Origin: Nonomuraea soli
GTDB lineage: Bacteria; Actinomycetota; Actinomycetes; Streptosporangiales; Streptosporangiaceae
DNA: 64,000 bases
Reading direction: 5' to 3'
Assembly (NCBI RefSeq): GCF_013761175.1
Contig: NZ_JACDUR010000008.1
Coordinates: forward strand, 516,546-580,545
Both the position numbers and the translations under genes were made by a program. Below, in pieces: positions 1 through 8,743 of this stretch (its first letter is position 1; each line of letters starts with the position of its first letter). The notes below the pieces were generated by a model. It made no database searches, was not told the origin of the DNA, and saw nothing but the letters and a program-made list of their open reading frames with translations.

Positions 1-2
1 GG

Positions 3-419
3 GAGGCGATGTTGCTGACCAGCTTCCCGGCGCCGCGAACGCTGGCCGCCGACGGTCAGCATGCGCTGGACGGCTTCGCCCGGCTGCTGGCCTCGTTCGC
101 GGCGTTGCGCCGGCCGGGCAGCGCCGCGCTCAAGCTCGCGCACGTGGCGGCCGGGTGGGCCGATGTCGCCTACGGCAGGCAGGCCAGTGCGTGGGACGTG
201 GCGGCGGGCGCGTTGCTGGTACGGCGGGCGGGCGGGGTGTTCCTGGGCGACCCGCTGTCCGGCGGCGACTATCTGGCGCACGTGGCGGGCTTCGACCTGT
301 CCGGCTCGGCGCTGGCCGAGGTCGCCGGGGACGTGCTCGGCCCGGTGAGGCCGGTGAGTCCGGTCAGTCCGGTCAGTCCGGTCAGTCCGATGAGTCCGGA
401 GAGGCCGGTGAGCCGGTGA
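3..419 (+). CDS. Inositol monophosphatase family protein, C-terminal part
   Basis: The gene starts before the window; the open frame is already running at base 3. The visible part has the C-terminal half of the IMPase fold: GSAALKLAHVAAG, then WDVAAGALLVRRAGG, which in this family carries a metal-binding aspartate (the D of WDVAAG). Members hydrolyse phosphate monoesters such as inositol-1-phosphate with Mg2+. The last ~25 residues are a Pro-Val-Ser repeat from a 9-bp DNA repeat and lie outside the normal fold. The stop overlaps the GTG start of the next gene (GTGA), so the two phosphatase genes are probably translated together. The exact substrate cannot be told from this half. Confidence 0.8.
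   Translation, partial: EAMLLTSFPAPRTLAADGQHALDGFARLLASFAALRRPGSAALKLAHVAAGWADVAYGRQASAWDVAAGALLVRRAGGVFLGDPLSGGDYLAHVAGFDLSGSALAEVAGDVLGPVRPVSPVSPVSPVSPMSPERPVSR
342..413 (+). repeat. 9-bp in-frame tandem repeat
   Basis: About eight copies of a CCGGTCAGT/CCGGTGAGT unit lie end to end and encode the Pro-Val-Ser tail of the IMPase-like protein. The central three copies are identical, which suggests recent slippage expansion. The repeat ends just before the overlapping start of the HAD gene. Confidence 0.85.
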
Positions 420-1198
420 GCCGTGTGGTGGCGGGGCCGATCGAGTGGATCGTCACCGATCTGGACGGCACGCTGGTGGGGCGGGACCTGCGGATGGTGG
501 AGGCGAGCAGGGCGGCGCTGGGGCGTTTCGCGAAGGCGGGTGGCCGGGTGGTCATCGCCACGGGGCGCAGCGAGGCGTCGGCTCGCCGCTACTACGACGA
601 GCTGCGGCTACGTGGTCCCGCGATCCTCTACAACGGGGCCCGCACGGTGGATCTGGGCACGGGGGAGGTGCTCCACGAGCGCACGCTGCCGGCGCACGCG
701 CTGCCGTACCTGGTGGAGAGCCTGCCGGAGGGGCTGTATCCGGTGGCGTTCGTGGAGGGGCGCGCCTATGCAGCCCACGACGTGCCGCAGCTGCGGGAGT
801 ACGCGCGGCGTGACGGGTTGCGGCTGGAGCGGGCGTGCTGGGCGGAGCTGGCGCGCCGGCCGGTGACGAAGGTGATGCTGATCGGCGAGCCCGGCGTGCC
901 GCCGGTGGTGGAGGGCACGACGGCGGTGCGGTCGGAGCGCACCTACCTGGAGTTCCTGCCGGAGGGGACGAGCAAGGGCGGTGCCCTGCGGGAGCTGGCG
1001 GCGCGGGAGGGGGTGCCGATGGAGCGGGTGGCGGCGATCGGTGACAATCCCAACGATCTGGACATGATCGAGGCGGCGGGGCTGGGGGTGGCGGTCGGGG
1101 ACGGGCACCGGGTGGTGCGCGAGGCGGCCGACAGGGTGGTGGCGGGCTGCGCGCAGGGCGCGGTGGCCGAGCTGGTGGCGCTGGCGCTCGACGGGTGA
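416..1198 (+). CDS. HAD-superfamily phosphatase, Cof/IIB type
   Basis: A cytosolic phosphatase of 260 residues. Motif I DLDGTL near residue 15 provides the nucleophile and acid/base aspartates; motif II is in VIATGR; motif IV is GDNPNDLDM near residue 205, followed by AGLGVAVGD. The order and length fit the Cof/YbiV (HAD-IIB) class, which dephosphorylates sugar phosphates and similar small metabolites. The GTG start was chosen because it overlaps the upstream stop in GTGA and precedes motif I by a normal distance; an open frame continues upstream but only as a shadow of the IMPase gene. A strong hairpin terminator follows the stop, so this closes the two-gene unit. Confidence 0.9.
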   Translation: MSRVVAGPIEWIVTDLDGTLVGRDLRMVEASRAALGRFAKAGGRVVIATGRSEASARRYYDELRLRGPAILYNGARTVDLGTGEVLHERTLPAHALPYLVESLPEGLYPVAFVEGRAYAAHDVPQLREYARRDGLRLERACWAELARRPVTKVMLIGEPGVPPVVEGTTAVRSERTYLEFLPEGTSKGGALRELAAREGVPMERVAAIGDNPNDLDMIEAAGLGVAVGDGHRVVREAADRVVAGCAQGAVAELVALALDG

Positions 1199-1207
1199 GC
1201 CGGCGAG

Positions 1208-1245
1208 GGACGGCCCCGGCTCGGACGTTCGAGCCGGGGCCGTCC
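1208..1245 (+). terminator. Strong hairpin terminator
   Basis: Perfect 15-bp arms (1208-1222 and 1231-1245, GGACGGCCCCGGCTC and its complement) enclose an 8-nt loop. There is no T-run, as usual for high-GC actinomycete terminators. It lies between convergent genes and can serve both. Confidence 0.85.
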
Positions 1246-1314
1246 ACTGCCTGCCGGGGCCGTTCGACCGGGGTCGGCGGGTCGGCGGTGTCTCGGCGGC
1301 GTCGGTGGGCAGGG

Positions 1315-2559
1315 TCAGTCGTCGAGGTCGAGGGGGTCGCTGACCTCGTCCCAGTCGACGAACTTGAAGTTCGTCGACTCCCGCTCGCCCTCGCCCGGCG
1401 TGTCGGCGCCGTCGTGCACGACCAGCAGCCCGTCGGGGTAGCGCGAGCCGAGCGGGGAGGTGACGACCATCGCCCCGTCGCTGGTCTGGGCGCCGTCGAT
1501 GGGGCCGCCGTGTACTCGGAACTGCGCCACGTAGTGGTTGCCGCTCTCGCGCTCGTAGACGGCGAAGGTGTCGTCGCCCTGGCTGGAGGCCAGCAGGTAG
1601 CCGTCTCCGTCGTCGCCGTAGGCGATGGTCAGGCCTTCAGCGTCGGCCGACAGGTGCTGTCCGCCGTAGCCGGGGTCGGGGCCGGGTGTGCACTCCTCGG
1701 TGTCGGGGTCGTAGGTGCCCGGCCTGCCGTACTCCTTGACCTTGTCCATGAGCACGGGTGCGCCGGTGAGGTCGGCGCGCATGCGCCAGACGCCGACGTC
1801 CTCCTGGGCGGCGTAGAGCACGTCGCGGTCGCGGTCGACGACCATGCCCTCGACCTGGGGCAGCTCGCCGGGCTCCAGGCAGGGGGTCCAGGGGGTGCCG
1901 TTGGGCAGGGTGAAGGCGGCGGGCAGGTCGAGGGTGCGCACGAGGGTGTAGGAGACGCGCCCGCCGGCGGTGGCGGTCAGCCTGGCCAGGCCGATGCGGG
2001 TCTGGTGGCGGCGGCTGACCAGGGCGAAGGTGCCGGTGCGGTCCTGCCATGTCGCCAGGCCGTAGGCGGTCTCGGCCTCGTTGACCTGCTCCTGGGTGCT
2101 GTTGAAGACGTACGGCACGGCGGGATCGGTGAGGTCGGTGAGCTGGCCGGTGGAGGGGTCGATGCGGTAGAAGCGCAGGTGGTCGCGGCCGCGGTCGGAG
2201 ACGACGGCCAGGTCGGCGGCGGCGCCGGTCGACAGGCGGAAGCCGTAGACGAGGTCGACGTTGTTGAAGCGGCCGGGCTCGTCGTCGGGTCCGGGCGGGG
2301 CGGGGGCGGGGATGTGCTGGCGCTGGGCGCCGGTCAGGTCGTAGACGTACAGGCCGCCTTCCTTGGCGGTGGCGATGACGAGGCTTCGGCCTGGCCGGGT
2401 GGGGTGGACCCAGATGGCCGGGTCGTCACCGTTGGCGTTGCCTCCTGCCTCGTCGTCGAAGAGGGCGGGGGTCTCGGCGTCGGCGGGTGCCTCGGTGATG
2501 CCGCTGGTGGGTGATAACCAGGTGGTGATGGCCAGAGCGGCTGCTAACAGGGGGCGCAT
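1315..2559 (-). CDS. Secreted beta-propeller phytase (3-phytase)
   Basis: A 414-residue exported protein. The N terminus MRPLLAAALAITTW is a signal peptide. The mature part shows the beta-propeller phytase pattern: DDPAIWVHP, SLVIATAKEGGLYVYDL, YGF, and later YAAQEDVGVWRM, YLLASSQGDDTFAVYER and FKFVDWDEVSDPLDL. In the family, Ca2+ bound in the propeller coordinates phytate and releases inorganic phosphate outside the cell. ATG at 2559 was chosen over an in-frame ATG 32 codons upstream because it begins the signal peptide and has a GTGGAG ribosome site; the longer form would translate through the PHO-box-like repeat. The acidic C-terminal tail DWDEVSDPLDLDD is typical. Confidence 0.9.
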   Translation of the reverse strand: MRPLLAAALAITTWLSPTSGITEAPADAETPALFDDEAGGNANGDDPAIWVHPTRPGRSLVIATAKEGGLYVYDLTGAQRQHIPAPAPPGPDDEPGRFNNVDLVYGFRLSTGAAADLAVVSDRGRDHLRFYRIDPSTGQLTDLTDPAVPYVFNSTQEQVNEAETAYGLATWQDRTGTFALVSRRHQTRIGLARLTATAGGRVSYTLVRTLDLPAAFTLPNGTPWTPCLEPGELPQVEGMVVDRDRDVLYAAQEDVGVWRMRADLTGAPVLMDKVKEYGRPGTYDPDTEECTPGPDPGYGGQHLSADAEGLTIAYGDDGDGYLLASSQGDDTFAVYERESGNHYVAQFRVHGGPIDGAQTSDGAMVVTSPLGSRYPDGLLVVHDGADTPGEGERESTNFKFVDWDEVSDPLDLDD

Positions 2560-2601
2560 GGCGACTCCACGGGTTGGATGTGACGTCACGATGTCATGAC
2601 A

Positions 2602-2623
2602 TATGAGTGAATACAAGGTGAAC
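2602..2623 (-). promoter_or_regulatory. PHO-box-like direct repeat upstream of phytase
   Basis: On the minus strand GTTCACCTTGT is followed directly by ATTCACTCATA: two 11-nt units starting exactly 11 nt apart. The first has the perfect heptamer GTTCACC of the actinomycete PhoP direct repeat; the second matches 5 of 7. It lies about 45 nt upstream of a phytase gene, a natural phosphate-starvation target. PhoP binding is inferred. Confidence 0.6.
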
Positions 2624-2659
2624 AAATGAGCTCGCAGGTCCGCATGTCTATACATAGCG

Positions 2660-2688
2660 TTGACGAGCTCGTTAATCGGCGGTTACAT
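2660..2688 (+). promoter_or_regulatory. Sigma-70-type promoter for sugar-binding lipoprotein
   Basis: A -35 TTGACG (2660-2665), a 17-nt spacer and a -10 TTACAT (2683-2688) end 6 nt before the ATG at 2695, with no ribosome site between. This predicts a leaderless transcript. Confidence 0.65.
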
Positions 2689-2694
2689 CGGTTC

Positions 2695-3675
2695 ATGAAG
2701 CGAACCCCGATCTTTGTGGCGTTAGCCCTGGTTCTGGCCGCGTGCAGCAGCGGGGGACAGGAACCGGCGGCCCAGCAGCAGACCCAGCAGTCAGCGCCCG
2801 CCGCGGGTTCGGCCGCGGGCGCGACCTTCGCCGTGATCACCCACGCCTCGGCGGGCGACTCCTTCTGGGACGTGGTCAAGAACGGCGCGGAGGCCGCGGG
2901 CAAGGCCTACGGCGACACCGTGACGTACCAGGGCGACGGCGACCCGGGCAAGCAGTCGCAGCTCATCGACCAGGCCGTCTCGCAGAAGGTCGACGGGATC
3001 GTGGTCTCCATGGCCAACCCCGACGCGCTCAAGGAGGCCATCGGCAAGGCGGTGGCCGCCAAGATCCCGGTCGTCACCATCAACTCGGGCGCCGACCGCT
3101 CCAAGGAGTTCGGCGCGCTGACGCACGTGGGGCAGTCCGAGGACGTGGCCGGCCGGGGCGCGGGCGAGCAGTTGAAGGCCGCGGGCGTGACCAAGCTGCT
3201 GTGCGTCATCCACGAGGCCGGCAACGTCGGCCTGGACCAGCGGTGCAAGGGCGCCGAGGAGACGCTGGGCGGCACGGTGGAGCGGCTGCAGGTCGACATC
3301 GCGAACCTGGCGGACGTGACCTCGAAGGTGGCGGCCAAGCTGCAGTCCGACAGCGCGGTGACCGGGGTGTTGGCGCTGAACCCGGGCGTGGCGGTGGCGG
3401 CGCGCGACGCGATCCGCGACGCCGGCTCGCAGGCCAAGCTGGCCACCTTCGACCTGTCGGCGGACGTGGTGACGGCGATCAAGGACGGGCAGATCCTGTT
3501 CGCGGTGGACCAGCAGCAGTACCTGCAGGGCTGGCTGCCGATCACCTTCCTGCACCTGTACAAGGCGAACCTGAACACGGTCGGCGGCGGGCTGCCGGTC
3601 AACACCGGTCCCGGCTTCGTCACCAAGGACACCGCGGAGCAGGTGGCCAAGCTGACCGAGGCCGGCACCCGATGA
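2695..3675 (+). CDS. Sugar ABC transporter substrate-binding lipoprotein (CUT2-like)
   Basis: A 326-residue lipoprotein. The signal peptide ends in a lipobox LAAC with the lipidated cysteine at residue 17, then a Gln/Ser/Pro linker. The body is the Peripla_BP_4 fold of ribose/fructose-type binding proteins: FAVITHASAGDSFWDVVKNGAE, DGIVVSMANPD, IPVVTINSGA and LATFDLSADVVTAIKDGQILFAVDQQ. It captures a sugar or related ligand outside the membrane and delivers it to the permease encoded next. The ATG at 2695 follows a good -10 by 6 nt and starts the signal peptide, so I prefer it to the open frame extending 69 bases upstream. The ligand is unknown. Confidence 0.9.
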   Translation: MKRTPIFVALALVLAACSSGGQEPAAQQQTQQSAPAAGSAAGATFAVITHASAGDSFWDVVKNGAEAAGKAYGDTVTYQGDGDPGKQSQLIDQAVSQKVDGIVVSMANPDALKEAIGKAVAAKIPVVTINSGADRSKEFGALTHVGQSEDVAGRGAGEQLKAAGVTKLLCVIHEAGNVGLDQRCKGAEETLGGTVERLQVDIANLADVTSKVAAKLQSDSAVTGVLALNPGVAVAARDAIRDAGSQAKLATFDLSADVVTAIKDGQILFAVDQQQYLQGWLPITFLHLYKANLNTVGGGLPVNTGPGFVTKDTAEQVAKLTEAGTR

Positions 3676-3706
3676 CGGGTCCGTGGCCTGGCGGGGCGGG
3701 TTCGCG

Positions 3707-4740
3707 GTGACGGTCGCCGCGCCGGCGGACGAGCGGCTGGCCAGGGCCGGGGTGCTGCGCCGGCTGCTCATCCGCCCCGAGCTCGGCGCGGTGGTGGGGG
3801 CGCTGGTGGTCTTCGCCTTCTTCGCCACCCAGTCGCCGGTCTTCCGCTCGGTCGACGGGGTCGCCAACTGGCTGGATCCGGCGGCCACGCTGGGCATCAT
3901 GGCGGTGGCCGTCGCGCTGCTGATGATCGGCGGCGAGTTCGACCTGTCGGCCGGGGTGCTGACCGGCACCAGCGGGCTGGTGCTGGTCACCCTGGCCACG
4001 CGCTACGGGCTGAACGTGTGGCTGGCGATGGCGGCCGGGCTCGTGGTGGCCCTGGCGGTCGGGCTGGTCAACGGGCTGGTGGTGACGCGCACCAGGCTGC
4101 CGAGCTTCATCGTCACCCTGGGCACCTTCCTGATGCTGCAAGGCGTCAACCTGGGCGTCACCAAGGCGCTGACCGGCACCGTGCAGGTCAGCGGCCTGGC
4201 CAGGGCCGACGGCTACGAGGTGGCGCGGGCGATCTTCGGCGGCACGATCGTGATCGGCGGCACCCCGTTCCGGGTGGCGATCCTGTGGTGGATCGGCCTG
4301 ACGGTGCTGGCGACGTGGGTGCTGATGCGCACCCGCGCGGGCAACTGGATCTTCGCCGTGGGCGGCAACGACCAGGCGGCGCGCGCGGTCGGGGTGCCGG
4401 CGGCCCGGGTGAAGATCGGCCTGTTCATGACGACGGCGGTGGCGGCCTGGCTGGTGGGTTCGATGATGGCGCTGCGCTACACCAGCGTGCAGGCCAACAT
4501 CGGCATCGGGCAGGAGTTCATCTACATCATCGCGGCGGTGATCGGCGGCTGCCTGCTCACGGGCGGGTACGGCTCGGCGATCGGTGCCGCGATCGGTGCG
4601 GTGATCTTCGGGATGGCCGACAAGGGCATCGTCTTCCTCGGCTGGGACGCCGACTGGTTCAAGTTCTTCCTGGGCGCGATGTTGCTGCTGGCCACGCTGG
4701 CCAACCGGCTGGTGCGCCGTTACGCCGAGCAGGTGAGGCA

Positions 4741-4744
<4 letters not shown>
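3707..4744 (+). CDS. Sugar ABC transporter permease (CUT2, RbsC/FrcC-like)
   Basis: An integral membrane permease of about 345 residues with 8-10 hydrophobic helices. Family marks are LLMIGGEFDLSAGVLTG near the N-terminal third, FIVTLGTFLMLQG, FAVGGNDQAARAVGVP (the cytoplasmic loop that meets the ATPase) and IYIIAAVIGGCLLTGGYGS near the C terminus. It forms the membrane channel for the sugar bound by the upstream lipoprotein. The start is uncertain: GTG 3707 or an in-frame GTG at 3683, neither with a strong ribosome site. The stop overlaps the TTG start of the ATPase gene. Confidence 0.88.
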
Positions 4745-5499
<755 letters not shown>

Positions 5500-5564
5500 T
5501 CTACATTGTAAAGGCGGGTGGCTTTTCTTAAAACTCCTGACGACAACCCCAAAAACCGGCTCCC

Positions 5565-5570
5565 TAGGAT
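5565..5570 (+). promoter_or_regulatory. -10 element TAGGAT for yigZ-like gene
   Basis: TAGGAT ends 6 nt before the GTG at 5577 with no ribosome site between, the pattern of a leaderless actinomycete promoter. No convincing -35 is visible. Confidence 0.5.
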
Positions 5571-5576
5571 GAGAGC

Positions 5577-6197
5577 GTGGCCAAGCCGTACCTGACCTTG
5601 ACATCGGTGTTCGAGCACGAGACGGAGGTGCGGCGTTCGCGGTTCGTGTGCGCCGTCGCCCCGGCGGGCAGCGTGGAGGAGGCGGCCGCGTTCATCGCCC
5701 GGCGCCGTGCGTCGCACGCGGGTGCGACGCACAACTGCAGCGCCTATGTGATCGGTGAGCGGGTGCAGAAGGGCGACGACGACGGCGAGCCGGGCGGTAC
5801 GGCCGGTACGCCGATGGTGCAGGCGCTCGTGGGGCGGGGCTTCGCCGATGTGGTGGCGGTGGTGACGCGGTATTTCGGCGGGGTGTTGCTGGGTGCGGGC
5901 GGGTTGGTGCGGGCTTATGGCGGGGCGGTGACGGAGACGCTGGATCGGGTGGAGCCGGTACGGATGGTTCCGGCTCGGGTGATTCGCGTGTCGGTGGCGC
6001 ACGATCAGGCGGGACGGGTGGAGAGTGATCTTCGGGGGTCGCGGTTCTCCGTGCGTGAGGTCGTCTATGGCGCTGACGTGCGGTTCGTGGTCGCGGTGGG
6101 GGTCGATGAGGTGGAGGGTTTCACTGATTGGGTGGCGGGGCTGACGGCGGGACGCGCAAAGGTGTGGGTGGAGGGTGACATCCACGTGCTATCGTGA
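5577..6197 (+). CDS. YigZ/IMPACT family protein
   Basis: A 206-residue protein of the UPF0029 (IMPACT N-terminal) family. Diagnostic motifs are RSRFVCAVAPAGSVEEAAAF, the Cys-containing ATHNCSAYVIG, DDGEPGGTAGTPM and VVTRYFGGVLLGAGGLVRAY. The second half has the small UPF0029_C domain. Bacterial members are soluble and their role is not settled; a link with translation or protease function has been suggested for relatives. The GTG start is set by the leaderless -10 at 5565 and the normal family N terminus. It appears to be monocistronic, with a hairpin after it. Confidence 0.9.
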   Translation: MAKPYLTLTSVFEHETEVRRSRFVCAVAPAGSVEEAAAFIARRRASHAGATHNCSAYVIGERVQKGDDDGEPGGTAGTPMVQALVGRGFADVVAVVTRYFGGVLLGAGGLVRAYGGAVTETLDRVEPVRMVPARVIRVSVAHDQAGRVESDLRGSRFSVREVVYGADVRFVVAVGVDEVEGFTDWVAGLTAGRAKVWVEGDIHVLS

Positions 6198-6230
6198 ACG
6201 CGATGCTTTGTTGTACCCATGAAACGTGCG

Positions 6231-6270
6231 AGCGCCTGGTGGACGAAGTCCCCTCGGGCGCTTTTTGTTT
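6231..6270 (+). terminator. Hairpin with T-rich tail, terminator or csp leader structure
   Basis: AGCGCC (6231-6236) pairs with GGCGCT (6257-6262); an inner stem GGAC/GTCC forms in the loop, and TTTTGTTT follows. It can end the yigZ transcript. It could instead lie inside a long cold-shock mRNA leader if csp starts from the TATCGT at 6190. The sequence alone does not decide. Confidence 0.5.
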
Positions 6271-6357
6271 GCCGGTTCTGTCCGGATGTGGGGCACATAG
6301 CTCAATCGGGGGCGCGCACGGTGCACGCTTCCAAGTGCCCTATCAAAGGAGATAGAC

Positions 6358-6561
6358 ATGGCTACCGGAACTGTGAAGTGGTTCAACTCGGAAAAGGGCT
6401 TCGGCTTCATCGCCCAGGACGGCGGTGGCGCTGACGTCTTCGCTCACTACTCCAACATCGCCAGCTCGGGTTACCGCGAGCTGCACGAGGGTCAGCGCGT
6501 CTCGTTCGAGGTCACGCAGGGTCAGAAGGGCCCGCAGGCCGAGAACATCGTGCCTGAGTAA
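6358..6561 (+). CDS. Cold-shock protein (CspA family)
   Basis: A 67-residue single cold-shock domain, the full family length. RNP1 is KGFGFI near residue 15 and RNP2 is DVFAHYS near residue 28; the usual aromatic residues for single-stranded nucleic acid binding are present (W8, F9, F17, F19, F30). It melts RNA structure as a chaperone. AAAGGAG lies 7 nt before the ATG. A hairpin leader region precedes it and a UUCG tetraloop terminator follows at once, so it is a monocistronic, probably highly expressed gene. Confidence 0.97.
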   Translation: MATGTVKWFNSEKGFGFIAQDGGGADVFAHYSNIASSGYRELHEGQRVSFEVTQGQKGPQAENIVPE

Positions 6562-6570
6562 ATAGTTGGG

Positions 6571-6600
6571 AAAAAGGGGGCCTTCGGGCCCCCTTTTTTT
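6571..6600 (+). terminator. Intrinsic terminator with UUCG tetraloop
   Basis: GGGGGCC (6576-6582), loop TTCG, GGCCCCC (6587-6593), then seven T; five A precede the stem, so it can work in both directions. It lies between the cold-shock gene and the convergent isochorismate synthase, whose stop codon touches its last base. Confidence 0.95.
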
Positions 6601-7817
6601 CATCCCTCCAGGGCGTACTGCATGACGCGGAATTTGGTCTGGGCTTCCGCGAGCTCGGCGGCCGGGTCGGAGTCGCCCATGATGCCGCAGCCGGCGAACA
6701 GGCGGGCGCGGCGGCCGCTGATGTGGCCCGAGCGCAGGGCGATGCCCCATTCGCCGTCGCCTGCGGAGTCGATCCAGCCGACGGGGCCCGCGTAGCCGGC
6801 GCGGTCCATGCCTTCGATGTCGCGGATGAGCTGGACGGCCTTGTCGGTGGGGGTGCCGCCGACGGCCGCGGTGGGGTGCATGGCGGCGACGACGTCGAGG
6901 ACGGAGGCGCCGTCGGCCAGGCGGCCGGTGACGTGGCTGGCCAGGTGTTGCAGGTTGGGCAGGACGAGCAGTTCTGGTTCGTCGGGGGTGTGCAGGACCG
7001 CGCAGAGTGGCGCGAGGGTCTGGCGGACCGAGGCGATGGCGTATTCGTGCTCGTGGCGGTCCTTGGCGGAGGCGAGCAGGGCTTGGCCTCGGCGGTGGTC
7101 GTCGTCGGGGTCGGTTCCGCGGGCGGTGGTGCCGGCCAGGACGAGGGATTCGATCTCGGTGCCGGTGCGGCGGATGAGGAGTTCGGGGGTGGCGCCGATG
7201 AGTCCCGCGACGGAGAAGGTGTAGCAGTCGGGGTATCGGCTGGCCAGGCGGCTGAGCAGGAGTCGGGCGTCGATGGGGTGCTCGGCGGTGGCGACGAGGT
7301 CGCGGGCGAGGACGACTTTGTCGAGGTCGCCGTGGCGGATGCGGGCCGAGGCCTGGGCGACGATGTGCTGCCAGGCGGGTGCGGTGAGGCTGCCGTCGCC
7401 GTAGCTGATGCGGCCGGGCGTGGTGACGGGTGTGGCGTGGTTGAGTGCGGGGTCGCCGATGGTGGTGAGCCAGGTCTGGCCGTCGCGGCGGGTGAGGGTG
7501 GCCTGGGGGATGACCAGGACGGAGCCTGGGGTGGCGGGGTCGAAGGTGAAGCTGCCGAAGGCGGCGGGCCGGGGTGCGCCTGGTTCGGTGGGCAGGTCGG
7601 CGAAGGCGTCGGTGAGCCACTGCCGGGCCCAGGCGAAGCGGCCGGGTCCGGTGGGCACGTTCACGCGGGCGGCCTCGCCCCACCCGACCAGGCCCTGGCC
7701 GTGCCGTACCCAGGCGTATGGTGCCGGGGTCGGCAGTGCCTTGAGCAGGTCACCGGGGTCGCGGACCGTGGTGGTGCGAACCGGCAATGGGTGGGTTGTT
7801 CCCAGTGCGACACTCAC
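6600..7817 (-). CDS. Isochorismate synthase
   Basis: A 405-residue chorismate-using enzyme of the MenF/EntC/DhbC family that converts chorismate to isochorismate for menaquinone or for a catecholate siderophore. Motifs: KVVLARDLVATA, ESLVLAGTTARG, HEHEYAIASVRQTL, LPNLQHLASHVTG, MHPTAAVGGTP and FAGCGIMGDSDPAAELAEAQTKF, which hold the Mg2+ and carboxylate ligands of the family. The GTG start at 7817 lies 7 nt after a TAGAGT -10. No other menaquinone or siderophore gene is nearby, so the pathway cannot be assigned. The stop adjoins the shared terminator. Confidence 0.92.
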   Translation of the reverse strand: MSVALGTTHPLPVRTTTVRDPGDLLKALPTPAPYAWVRHGQGLVGWGEAARVNVPTGPGRFAWARQWLTDAFADLPTEPGAPRPAAFGSFTFDPATPGSVLVIPQATLTRRDGQTWLTTIGDPALNHATPVTTPGRISYGDGSLTAPAWQHIVAQASARIRHGDLDKVVLARDLVATAEHPIDARLLLSRLASRYPDCYTFSVAGLIGATPELLIRRTGTEIESLVLAGTTARGTDPDDDHRRGQALLASAKDRHEHEYAIASVRQTLAPLCAVLHTPDEPELLVLPNLQHLASHVTGRLADGASVLDVVAAMHPTAAVGGTPTDKAVQLIRDIEGMDRAGYAGPVGWIDSAGDGEWGIALRSGHISGRRARLFAGCGIMGDSDPAAELAEAQTKFRVMQYALEG

Positions 7818-7824
7818 TCAAGAC

Positions 7825-7830
7825 ACTCTA
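7825..7830 (-). promoter_or_regulatory. -10 element TAGAGT for isochorismate synthase
   Basis: On the minus strand TAGAGT ends 7 nt before the GTG at 7817, with no ribosome site; a leaderless start is likely. Confidence 0.45.
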
Positions 7831-7924
7831 TGCGGAATCTGAACACGTTCGACTTCCGGCCCCCGGTCTGTCAAGAAGCGATGCGAAGTGGGTTCGGCGC
7901 GTACGCGGGGGCTGGGGTGGTCTC

Positions 7925-7930
7925 TACCGT
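7925..7930 (+). promoter_or_regulatory. -10 element TACCGT for SGNH hydrolase
   Basis: TACCGT ends 6 nt before the ATG at 7937, with no ribosome site between. This sets the start of the SGNH hydrolase well inside a longer open frame. Confidence 0.45.
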
Positions 7931-7936
7931 CGGATC

Positions 7937-8743
7937 ATGTTCGCTCATCTGGCGGTCGCCGCCGTTGTCGTGTCGTCGTCCCTGCAGCCGCTTCCGTCGG
8001 CTCCTTCGGTGATGGCGGCGTTGGGGGATTCGATTTCCGCAGGGTTCAACGCGTGTGGGTGGTATGTGGCGTGTACGTCGCGGTCGTGGGCGGTGGGTGA
8101 TGATCGTGAGGTGAACAGTCATTTCGTACGGCTGGGCATGCGGGAGGGCAATCTCACCTTCGCGGTGCCGGGGGCGACGTCGGCGGATCTGGGCGGTCAG
8201 GTGCGTCAGGCGGTGGACGCGGGTGCGGGATATGTGACGGTGCTGATCGGGGCGCAGGACGCGTGCGTGTCGAGTGAGCGGAAGATGACGCCGGTGTCGG
8301 TGTACCGGGATCGGGTGGCTCGGGCGTTGTGGGCGTTGAAGGGTGGGGCGCCGGGGGTGCGGGTGTTCGTGGCGAGCATTCCGGATCTGCGGCGGTTGTG
8401 GCAGGCGGGTAAGGACAACGTGGTCGCGCGGACGTTCTGGGCGGTGGGGCGGATCTGCCAGGCGATGCTGGCCGAGCCGACGTCGACGGCGCGGGTGGAT
8501 GTGGAGCGGCGGGCGCGGGTGCGGGCGCGGGTGGTGGCCTACAACGAGGTGCTGGCGGAGTTGTGCGCGCGGTTCGGGCCGAACTGCAGGTTCGACGGGG
8601 GTGCGGTGTTCGCGTATCCGTACACGTTGAAGCACATCAGCAAATGGGATTTCTTCCATCCGAACGCGGCGGGGCAGAAGGCGCTGGCGGAGGTGACGTA
8701 CAAGAGGGGCTTCGACTGGCTCAGCGGCATTGGCGCAGCATGA
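7937..8743 (+). CDS. Secreted SGNH/GDSL-type hydrolase
   Basis: A 268-residue esterase-like protein with an N-terminal signal peptide (MFAHLAVAAVVVSSSLQ). Block I is ALGDSISAGFNACGW (nucleophile Ser), block III includes VLIGAQDACVS, where the usual GxND is GAQD, and block V is DFFHPNAAGQKALA with the catalytic Asp/His pair. The four Cys spaced through the body suggest extracellular disulfides. It resembles Streptomyces secreted lipases and lysophospholipases. ATG at 7937 was chosen from the -10 and signal peptide; the frame is open 150 bases further up. It overlaps the convergent HNH gene by 23 nt at the 3' ends. Confidence 0.85.
   Translation: MFAHLAVAAVVVSSSLQPLPSAPSVMAALGDSISAGFNACGWYVACTSRSWAVGDDREVNSHFVRLGMREGNLTFAVPGATSADLGGQVRQAVDAGAGYVTVLIGAQDACVSSERKMTPVSVYRDRVARALWALKGGAPGVRVFVASIPDLRRLWQAGKDNVVARTFWAVGRICQAMLAEPTSTARVDVERRARVRARVVAYNEVLAELCARFGPNCRFDGGAVFAYPYTLKHISKWDFFHPNAAGQKALAEVTYKRGFDWLSGIGAA

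Noticed and set aside
1195..2514. 439-codon open frame on the plus strand
   Set aside because: It lies opposite the phytase gene and is a Gly/Val-rich antisense shadow with no domain; the phytase frame has clear family motifs.
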